64,000 nucleotides of DNA. Source: Nissolia schottii (Eukaryota; Streptophyta; Magnoliopsida; Fabales; Fabaceae). Below are positions 55,978 through 64,000 of this stretch, piece by piece. Every line of letters starts with the position of its first letter. Within the stretch, counting starts at the first letter, position 1. Location of the stretch: assembly GCA_003254905.1 (NCBI GenBank), contig QANU01005364.1, positions 55,747 through 119,746 on the forward strand. Reading direction: 5' to 3'. The position numbers and the translations under genes were made by a program. A model generated the notes under the pieces. It made no database searches. It was not told the origin of the DNA and worked only from the letters and a program-made list of their open reading frames with translations.

Positions 55978-56728
55978 GTCTAGGATCACCCACTTCCTAA
56001 GCGCTTTTTGAACCAGTAGAAGTGAAGAAAAAAATATCTTCTTCGCGTTGGTGTGCTCCTCCTATTTTTCCTGAGTCCGGCAGAGTGACTTTTCTTAATT
56101 TTGTTTTGCACTCTCTGAAGCATTTAGGGGGCCTATTTATAGGCAGAAGTTCAGCCCACCTGCTCCCATTTTCTTTTTCTTTCTCTTTTTCTCTTTTTAA
56201 AAAAAAATTAATATTATATTATTATTTTAGGAAAATATCTAACCTATGGATAAGCACAAGGGCCTCCTGACTGATTTTGATCACGTTTGGTCGCATTTGG
56301 TCGTTTTTCGCTCGTTTATGAATATCCTAAAAATATTTCAAACACATATCCGCGATCTACTAATTTTCTTGGTCATAACGCTATGTCAGGTTAAGGTATT
56401 TGTCAACATATCTCCATGAGAGTATATTTTACAGATACTTTTGGGACCTGACGAGATTTATGATTTGGCAAAAATTGGTAAGGACCCTGCGGCATTCCGC
56501 GAGACCATGAAACAATTATTTCGACCGACGTTTGTAAGGGATAAGTCTTGTAAATAATTTTTTCAGTCCAAATAATCGTCTCTAATGTACTTTTAATTAG
56601 ACAAAATTAGATTAGATTTTATGCGAAATCTTCATAAAGGGAAAGATTCGGGATGTTACAATTAATATAGTAGGAGGAATGTAACTAATTATATCTCACA
56701 ATCATAATCTCCTAATTAATCTTATTAA

Positions 56729-57289
56729 TTACTATCTTTGTCCACTTTTTGTTGTCATTATTGAGAAAAACACATAGTTTAATAAATCATTTACTCCCAC
56801 CATTCTCAAATATGTGTCCACATTTTCATTTTAGTATTTTTATAAATAATTGTTCATTTCCTAAATTTAGACAATGTTAATTATCTTCTTTCTTACCATA
56901 CCCCAATTTAATAAAAATAGTAGAAGAGAGGATAGAGTGATAGATGAAAAAATTAATAGAGGTAATTTGGTAAAGTATTACTGAATTGTCTAACTTTAAG
57001 ACTTTTTAATATTTCCTTAACATTCGTGCAAAACAAAATGTGAACATTTATTTGAGAACAAATGGAGTAATTGACACTAAGATAGAGAAAATATAGAGTG
57101 CATAAACAAAATTAACCTTGAGTAATAAGTGTTATAGTTATTAAGCGTTATTAGAAGTATGAAAAATAACAATGATATAAATGTGAAAAATATAGTTAAT
57201 GTTTTCTTTATATAATCAAATGATAATTAATCTTAAGACAAATTTGTAAATAAAAAATGACAACAAAAAGTGTTAAGAGAGAGTAACAA
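56729..57289. mobile_element. MITE interrupted by a Stowaway-like element
   Basis: Left arm CACTTTTTGTTGTCATTATT and right arm (complement strand) CACTTTTTGTTGTCATTTTT are terminal inverted repeats. The interior is split at 56793/57068 by a second MITE. Its sequence otherwise follows that of the copy at about 59890-60175. Confidence 0.7.
56794..57067. mobile_element. Stowaway-like MITE nested in another MITE
   Basis: Ends CTCCCACCATTCTCAAATA (left) and CTCCATTTGTTCTCAAATA (right, complement strand) are close to the Stowaway CTCCCTCCGT-type terminus, flanked by TA on both sides (56792-56793, 57068-57069). 274 bp, non-coding. The related MITE copy at 59.9 kb lacks this insertion and shows the joined site TTAATTGACA. 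Confidence 0.85.
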
Positions 57290-57529
57290 TTTGTAACAAA
57301 CTCCCTATACTCCAAGTCTTTAAACTATCATGAAAAATGAAGAGACTAGAGAGTAGAGATTGATGTAAGAGAGATATTTGTATGTTCTTAGAGCGTATTT
57401 AATGTGTGTTTTATGACTATTATTAACCATAAATTTTAATTTAAAGTATTTAAAAAATATGTTGTTGATTCAATTTGTAAAATTAAAATGTGATGACAAA
57501 TATGATAAGAACTTTTTAACGTGTGTATT

Positions 57530-59740
57530 AGTGTTTCAGGTCAATTTTATTTCAGCCAAATAATTTAGTCCAAGATTATTTTTATGCAATACAAAGAATC
57601 AGAAGAAGCAAAAGAGAATGGCCTAATAAAGAGATAAAGAGAAAACATGGGAAGAAGGAACATATATATGCTGGCAACATATTTTAGAAGAAAGCTTAGG
57701 ATGCTATCAAATGAAATATGTGAAGAAGTCAGAGAGCAAAGTTGATGTGAAAAATGCATGACAGCATAGGAAAGAGTTTCTGAAGCTGACAAAGAAAAAG
57801 GAATGGGAAACGTGAAAAGAAAATGAGAAGCATTAAATTTCTGATACAATAGAAAAGAAATTTTTACTACCCAAACTGTACAGTCCAATCTATTGCTTAA
57901 GACTCAGCAAAAAGCATGCAAGGCCCAATTTAATGAAGCAACTTGAAGTCATCACTCACGAGCAAAATTGGAAGTAGCTGCAACAAAAGTAATAGAAAAA
58001 TTTTTTAATAAAGAAAGGGGCATGACTTGACTAGACCATGAGGGAAAGAGATGCATGCACTGACATGCAAGATATGAAGAAGCATACAAAGTTGTGAAGA
58101 AAATAAAACAAGGACGTGTTGCGGCATCAGCATCATGTTAAAGCAATTGAAGTGAGCTAGAGTCCAAGAAGTGACTAAGGCCCTAATTCATTTTTTAGTC
58201 TGAAAAATAGAAGCTGTGAAGCCCAAAGGCAACCCAAAACAAGAAGTTTGGGCCGTATCAAATGAAAAGAAATTTGATTATTATGCTGAGTCTAAAAAGA
58301 AAGAAAACGTGGAATTAGGGAAAGCAAAATAAAAAGAATTGAGTGAAATATGGATGATGATTGGAAGTTTTTTTTTAAAGAAAGAAAAAGACAATATGCA
58401 ACAGTTTTGGACGTGACATAGGGGTACAGGAGGAAAGCCAAATTTGTGGCTGGGGAACATGGAAAAAGCAAGCAAATGAAAGTAATATTTATTTGTGGCT
58501 TACATTGCAATAACGTACAGCAGTGGAGAAATCAAAAAGAAGGAGGAAATCATGCTGCACTGTTTCAGAAATTCTGAAAAGGAAAAGGAGACAATGCCAT
58601 TTTACTACACAGTCAGCATGGAAAAATGAAGAAAAAAAAGGGAAAAAGGAAGCAGACTGGCTGCGCAGGGTAAAGAAAAGAAAAGAAGGAAATAAAGTCT
58701 TGAAAAGATAATGCATAGAAGATGTGCTGAATATTTTAAAAGGATGAAATGAAAAATAATTTTAAAGACGTAATGAAGCAGCACAGCAGCAAGAAACGTT
58801 AGAATTGTGAAAGAAGAAAGAGAAAAAGGACATGGCTTTTCTGAGGCGTCAAAAGGAAAGGAAATTATGGAAAAGCAAAATATGCAGCAAAGAAATATTT
58901 GTATATTCTGCTGACATTTGACAAATAACGTACAGCAGTAAGAAAAGTAATAAGGCGCCAGAATTTTCAAAAAATGGAGAGAGAAAAGGTATAATGAAAT
59001 TTGTACAACGGATAATGAAATTCTTCTGACACACAATAGCATGTACGAGCCAATAAACGGATAACAGCTCACCAACGTTCTGAAATTTGAATTCTGAACG
59101 GTCAGAATTTTTTATTATAAAAAGGTGAGTGATTTGACTTGACAGGAAAGAAAAAAGAAAAGAGCCAAAAAGCCTGCTAACCTGAAGTCATTATTCTATT
59201 TTTTTTTCTCTTCTCAAGGTTCAATCTGAAAATCTCTATAAAACCTCCTTGCTTGAGTTTGGTCATTCTTTGTGTGAGAAGCTTAAATGCTTGAGAGACT
59301 TTGAGAGTGAAAAAGGCTGAGTATAGACAGTATTTCTTGAAGAGCCACTTGTGTGTTTATTTGTTCTTGAGAGTGTGTTTTCTGATCTAGATCCTTTGAG
59401 AACTTTGTTTTGAATTGGTGTTTGTAATTTGGAAGTCTTGTGAAAGAATAGTGATTTTGGTGTTTGAAGAACTGGACGTAGATTCCTAACTCTTAGGAAT
59501 CGAACCAGTATAAATTCTGCGTGTGGTTTTCTTTTCCCTTCACTATTTACATTTTCATCTTTTTAAAAGGAATTCTGTTTTCGAAATAACCTTTTCCAGA
59601 AAACTTATCTCCCTGAATATATGGAGATACCTCCTAAAATTTAAGGAGATAACTTTTCGAAAAAGAGTTTGATTTTCTCGAAAAAAGTTTCTGCTTAAAT
59701 TCAACCCCCCTTCTCTAAGCCATATAAAACCATCATATGT
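57530..59740 (+). mobile_element. LTR fossil, SIRE/Maximus-type copia, plus strand
   Basis: A strongly purine-rich U3-like stretch (57560-59080), a TTATAAAAAGGTG box near 59116, a leader with CTTGAGAGACTTTGAGAG and a GGACGTAGATTCC near 59475, GAATCGAACCAGTATAAA and the ending TTCAACCCCCCTTCTC (59700-59716) give the layout of a SIRE/Maximus LTR. No internal coding sequence follows. Ends are approximate. The LTR at 41975-43300 has the same plan on the other strand. Apparent long reading frames on the minus strand here reflect the purine bias. Confidence 0.6.
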
Positions 59741-59889
59741 AAAATATTTTAAATTGATAATTAATAGTGCTTATAAAACATGTATTAAATGTGTTTTATA
59801 AACACAAAAGTATACGAATTTCTCTTGATAAAATGGTAACTCGAATTTGAACGGTTGAAACATCATTTATTTAAGGGTTATAATAGTAG

Positions 59890-60175
59890 TGCTCCATTCA
59901 TCTACTTTTGTTATTATTTTTGATAAAAACGTATAGTTTAAGAAATTATTTAATTGACATTAAGATGGAAAAATATCAAATATATAGACAAAATTAACAT
60001 TGAGTAATAAATACTATAGTTATTAAGTGTTATAAGAAGTATGAAAAAAAAACAAAGATATAAATATAAAAAATACATTTACTACTTTTTTAATCTAATT
60101 AAATAACAATTAATTGTAAATAAATTTTTATTTAACAAATAACAAAAAAAAAAATGAACAAGAAGTAACATTTAA
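59890..60175. mobile_element. Second copy of the 56.7-kb MITE, uninterrupted
   Basis: CATCTACTTTTGTTATTATT, then AACGTATAGTTTAAGAAATT, GACATTAAGATGGAAAAATA and AAAATTAACATTGAGTAATA follow in the same order as in 56729-57289, without the Stowaway. The right arm (AACAAATAACAAAAAAA) is more decayed than that of the other copy. Confidence 0.65.
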
Positions 60176-60179
60176 ACGT

Positions 60180-61000
60180 TATGGGAAACGGGGCAAAAAT
60201 ATCAGATCGATTATCGAGATCGGCGCATGCAATAATGATACTAGAAGGTCATGGCATTTAATGGCTGATACAACCAACTTCTATGCCTGCCATTTTAATT
60301 GTGCAATTTAGTGCATTTACAGAATACAATGCATTGGTTTTGTTTTTCCCCTAACAAATGTAGGTCATAAAAACATCTGTTAACAAATTAATAAGTAGAA
60401 AGTTTTTAGTGAAAATATTAAAAATTTAAGTTTTTGATGAATTAAAGTGTTGTAAAATTCAAAACATTTCACTTTAAATCATTTAACAAGTGTTCTAAAA
60501 ATACTCATTAATAAAAGGGCACTCGTTAACAAAATCTTTATTTTTTTTTATTTTTTTTATTGACGACACATAATCCAATTTTTAAAAGGTTTTTATTGAG
60601 TAAATTTTCATATTGACCCTCATACATTTTGCATTGGTTAAATTAGCCCATTTAAAAATAAAACATGCAAATAAGAACTTGCCTAATCCAAGAGTAGAAC
60701 ATAATTCCCTCTCGGTGATGGCTAATTTAGTCTCAAATATTTTTTGTACTTTCGTTAGCTTTCCTTTTAAATTAAAAAAAAAAAAGACTCCCATGTCAAT
60801 TTTGTTATAATTGCAAGAAAAATCAATTTATTTTTATTTTTGCAATGAAAGTCGCATCACCAAAATATTTTTTTTCTCTTAATTAGATGGAAAAAAAAAA
60901 CCCTAATTAGAGATGCAAACAAATGCATTGCCGACTCCAAGCAATTTCAATCACCGCCGCCACCACCCCCTCGACCTACTCATGCCCCGACCCCGCCACA
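60180..61000. other. Intergenic DNA, no gene seen
   Basis: AT-rich with no recognised coding sequence. A short C-rich patch (60955-61008) precedes the next MITE. Confidence 0.5.
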
Positions 61001-61002
61001 CC

Positions 61003-61295
61003 CTCCTTCCGTTTTTATTTACTTCTCCACTTTTTATTTTAGTATTTTTATAAATATTTGTCCACTTTCTAAATTTATACTACATTAATTATTCTTTTTA
61101 TTAGTATACCCCCATTAAATAAATGTTTTCTCTCATGTTTGTGCACTACCAAACTCTAACAACATCCATTATTTCTATATTAAATAAAAATAATTATGTA
61201 AAGTACTATCAACTTTTTCTTAATTTCATGTTTTTCAATTATTTCTTTAATACTTGCTCACAATTCAAAGTGGACAATTAAAAAAATGAAAGGAT
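61003..61295. mobile_element. Stowaway-like MITE
   Basis: Left CTCCTTCCGTTTTTATTTAC with TCCACTTTTTATT, right (complement strand) ATCCTTTCATTTTTTTAATT with TCCACTTTGAATT, form terminal inverted repeats of Stowaway type. The TA duplication is not clear on the left. Confidence 0.55.
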
Positions 61296-61739
61296 TAATT
61301 TTTTAGAGGGATCAATTAGAACAACGCAAAATATAAGATCAAACAATTTAGGGTTTACACGATTTTATTAATAAATTTCAGTTAAGGAACCGTAAAAAAA
61401 AACATTAAAAGGATAGAATTTCTAAAATTACAATTCACAAAAACTTTCAAAATAATTTATTCTCAATATTTCTTAGCAACAGTCCTTAAGGTTTTGTTAG
61501 AAGTTAAAGGAGAAAGCAAATGGAAAGAATCAAGGGAAAAGAAAGGGGTTTGGAGGCTTTTTCATCCTCTTGTTTGAAAGTACAAAATAGACAATAAAAA
61601 GAAAATTAAAAGTTTGTAAAGTATTTTTTTTTCATTTACTATAATAAATAATTATTTTAATTAAAAAATATTTTTATATTAAAAATCCTTATTTTAATGC
61701 AATTCTTATTTTAATTAAAAAAGAATGTTTATGATTTTA

Positions 61740-61965
61740 GCTAATTATGTTGGCTAACTCTTGAGTCATAAATCCTATTCACCAATTGACTCTAATTGAC
61801 TCTGACAACCGAATAGGATTTAAGGTTTGAAGATGGTCAACTCCATTGGCTAGCAGAGCTAGCCAGTGGATAAGGTTTAGGATTTATGAGTTAGTCAGCG
61901 AGTAAAGTCGGTCAAAATTGGCTGTAATCAACTGGTGAATAAGGTTTAGAGTTTAGGAGTCTACT
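61740..61965. repeat. Inverted-repeat region with a strong hairpin
   Basis: TTGGCTAACTCTTGAGTCAT and ATGAGTTAGTCAGC are opposed, as are several TTCACC(A) and GGTGAATAAGG blocks. At the centre CCATTGGCTAGC, AGA and GCTAGCCAGTGG (61843-61869) form a 12-bp stem with one mismatch. It may be an old foldback element; no coding sequence. Confidence 0.5.
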
Positions 61966-62334
61966 AATAGAAATGATTTAGTGTTATCGTACCCATTATT
62001 TTCAAATAACACTCCTGTTCAATCAATCCAACAAAGACTAACTGGGATGGATCATACACAAAATCAACTCAAATTGTTCATTGCATCCAATGTTTTATTA
62101 CCTAAATTTTGTTCAAAATTAGAGAAATATTAATTTGTCTTTCTAATTATATCCCTATTTATTATAAACTTTTTGTTATTGTATTAATTAGTTTACAATT
62201 TTTCATAACAATCTCTCTCATTAATTGAAGGGTAATTTAGTCTAAACACTTAATATTTTCTTTAAGTATGTGCAAATTACAATTTGTCAAAAGAGACATC
62301 TAAGAGTGGATGGAGAGAGTAACTTTGAGTAATG

Positions 62335-62493
62335 TTTGGAAAACCTAACTCATCAATCTACTTATCAACATACCCACTTTTATTAATAACATTTGACATT
62401 TTAAGGACAAAATAAAAAAATTGTTATTATTAACAAGTGTCATTTAAATGAGTGAATTATTTAATAAATAAATTCACGAGTTAGGTTTCCAAA
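62335..62493. mobile_element. Short foldback MITE
   Basis: TTTGGAAAACCTAACTC at the left and (complement strand) TTTGGAAACCTAACTCGTG at the right pair over about 25 bases. The core contains ATAACATTTGACATTTTAAG and its near complement. About 160 bp. Confidence 0.65.
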
Positions 62494-62917
62494 TATTTTT
62501 CTTTAACTTCTGTGTGAGGCATCAATTTAAATTTTGAATCTAATAATAAGAATTACACTTTAAGAAAAATTAGAAAAATTAATATTTACCGAAAAACTGT
62601 TTAACTATGACAATGCTTAAAAAAATAATTTCCACAAACAATACTTGTAAATTAAGAAGTCAAATTAAAACATAAATAAACCGAAAACAATCCTTTGACA
62701 ACAAAAAGAATGACTATAACATTAGGCATCAGATATAAATACATAGAGAGAGAGAGATTCAACGTGAGAGTGTCAGAGTGAATTTTTAACCATTAAATTA
62801 TAATATATTATACAAGAAAACAAAAAAGAATTAATGGTATATATATATATAACACTTGTCTAGGGTCTTCCCATCAAAAACACAGGCAAATAGGAAGGAG
62901 TAGGTATCACCATAGAA
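62494..62917. other. Upstream region of the second UGT gene
   Basis: AT-rich, with an ATATAAATACAT box at about 62732 and a GA microsatellite after it. It does not share the promoter module found at 43.5, 46.0 and 52.0 kb. Confidence 0.45.
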
Positions 62918-63565
62918 ATGGAGAAGAAAAGCATAGCTAGCAGAGCACCACATTGCTTGGTCCTATCATATCCAGCACAAGGTCACATAAACCCCATGAT
63001 TCAATTCTCCAAGCTCTTGGTGCGCCAAGGGGTGAGGGTAACACTAGCCACCACCCGTTCTTTCATCAACAAACTGCAAAAGGTGCCACCCTCCATTTCA
63101 TCACTCGAATCCATCTCCGACGGGTTCGACAGCGGTGGGGCCCAAGAAGCCCGCGACTACGAGAACTATTTGGGCCGCTTCTGGGAAGTGGGCCCAGAAA
63201 CCCTTACTGAACTTCTGGAAAACCTTTCGAAAACAGAGTACCCTGTAGACTGTTTGATCTACAACTCGTTCTTGCCGTGGGCACTAGATGTTGCCAAGAG
63301 GTTTGGGATCGTTGCTGCGGCTTATTTGACGCAGAATTTGGCGGTGAATAGCATATACTATCACGCGCGATTGGGGGTGATTCCAGTTCCGATGGGGGAG
63401 GGGGAGATTTGTCTTCCTGCCATGCCCAAGGTTAAAAATGGGGACATGCCTTCTTTCTTTCTAGCGGGTCAGCAAGGTTTGCTTGGTTTGCTAGTGGGTC
63501 AATTCTCCACCGTCCACAAAGCTGATTGGATCCTTTGCAATGCAGTCTCTGAGTTGGACAAAGAG
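62918..63565 (+). CDS. UDP-glycosyltransferase, UGT74-type, exon 1 (catalytic Asp replaced by Asn)
   Basis: Exon 1 (216 codons) ends at a GT donor (GTAATT at 63566) at the same place, after ELDKE, as the intron of the 46.2-kb gene. The second exon lies beyond the window. The start MEKKSIASRAPHCLVLSYPA leads into QGHINPMIQFSKLL with catalytic His23; further landmarks are DGFDSGG, PWALDVAKRFG, YLTQNLAVNSIYYH and ADWILCN. It is closely similar to the 46.2-kb protein, but residue 116, normally the Asp that polarises the catalytic His, is Asn (AAC at 63263-63265, in the motif LIYNSFLPWALD). In known family members this change weakens or abolishes transfer, so the enzyme may be poorly active or repurposed; a sequencing error cannot be excluded. 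The PSPG box cannot be examined here. Confidence 0.93.
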
Positions 63566-63923
63566 GTAATTAGAATTTATGAAAAATATCTTTTATTTTT
63601 AATCTATATAATATTGGAATATGTTAATTTGCACAACTAAATATGCGTTAACACTAGCAAGCCACATGCATTTTGTCTTTTGCACATGCGTTGAAAGAAA
63701 AAAATAAATAAATACATCAAGTGTTTATTAAATTATTCTTACATTGAAAGAAAATTTTAAGTTGTGGAAAATTATAATATAATTAATATAATAATAAAGG
63801 GTTCATAATAAAAAGGGGTAAAATTTTAAAAAATATTGAACATTTTTTTTAATCTAATTGATAACTAATTTGCAATAAAGTTTTAGATAAAATGTGTTAT
63901 TTAATTTAAAAAAAAATGATTGA
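63566..63923 (+). other. Start of the intron of the second UGT gene
   Basis: Very AT-rich, begins with the donor GTAATT, no coding sequence. Exon 2 is outside the window. Confidence 0.7.
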
Positions 63924-64000
63924 GAGACCTAACTTATCAACCTACAAATCATTTTACTCACTTTTATAAATGACACTTGATATTTTTATTTTTTTGCCCC
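63924..64000. mobile_element. Left part of a second copy of the 62.3-kb MITE, cut by the window edge
   Basis: GAGACCTAACTTATCAACCT, then CACTTTTATAAATGACACTTG, parallels 62337-62400. It lies in the intron of the second UGT gene if that gene continues. The right arm is outside the window. Confidence 0.55.

Larger units (their letters stand above)
53100..56660 (-). mobile_element. Solo LTR (Ty3/gypsy, Tekay-like size) with 5-bp duplication and nested insertions
   Basis: The ends are TGTAATACCCC (53100) and GGGATGTTACA (56660), so TG...CA with a short inverted repeat. They are flanked by a perfect ATTAA duplication at 53095-53099 and 56661-56665. On the minus strand a CTATAAATAGG box lies near 56138, so transcription would have run right to left. 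At about 3.56 kb including two insertions (SINE at 54906-55093, hAT MITE at 55652-55977), the original LTR was near 3 kb, in the range of large chromovirus LTRs. No internal region or second LTR is present, as after LTR-LTR recombination. It looks whole as a solo LTR; age cannot be judged without a partner. Confidence 0.8.

Noticed and set aside
57565-59075. Several minus-strand reading frames rich in Phe, Ser and Leu
   Set aside because: They are produced by the purine bias of the plus strand within an LTR-like region, and none resembles a known protein.

Overview
The window is plant nuclear DNA from a dicot, and the glycosyltransferase proteins and the repeat types make a papilionoid legume most likely (inference; no species-diagnostic sequence was recognised). 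Genes have GT-AG introns and sit in AT-rich DNA crowded with plant repeats: Ty1/copia and Ty3/gypsy LTR fossils, hAT and CACTA non-autonomous DNA elements, Stowaway-like MITEs and tRNA-derived SINEs. The assembly has one 439-base gap (35560-35998) and two single Ns (14479, 28507).

Layout: 0.3-3.2 kb holds a five-exon TRAPPC2L gene (vesicle tethering). From 3.8 to 8.1 kb there is a foldback element, a MITE, gypsy and copia fossils and a pair of hairpin repeats. 10.8-13.9 kb holds a clade-D PP2C phosphatase whose last catalytic exon cannot be found. 16.7-22.2 kb is a complete 14-exon gene for V-ATPase subunit B, with one GC-AG intron and a SINE in another intron. 22.8-32.6 kb is gene-poor, with foldback repeats, two hAT elements with 8-bp target-site duplications, and copia, LINE and LTR-like relics. 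32.7-33.5 kb is an intronless AT-hook (AHL) gene. 35.4-43.3 kb is a SINE, the gap, and several minus-strand LTR fossils.

From 43.5 kb to the right edge lies a UGT74-type glycosyltransferase cluster: a promoter relic (43.5 kb), an intact two-exon gene (46.2-48.2 kb), a truncated duplicate of promoter plus first codons (52.0-52.25 kb), and exon 1 of a second gene (62.9-63.6 kb) that carries Asn where the catalytic Asp should be. The copies are separated by transposons: a 1.86-kb CACTA element that has captured a genomic copy of the ribosomal protein gene RPL38, a hAT-like element, a 3.56-kb solo LTR with a perfect 5-bp duplication and a SINE and a hAT MITE nested in it, and a MITE interrupted by a Stowaway element whose empty site is preserved by a second copy nearby.

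The single-copy genes on the left are housekeeping functions (trafficking, proton pumping, signalling) with no evident functional link. The right half is a tandem family being diversified and broken up by transposons. I found no clearly new biological system. The strongest leads are the RPL38-carrying CACTA element, the Asp-to-Asn UGT, the missing PP2C exon, the shared promoter module of the UGT cluster, and the nested MITE with its empty site.
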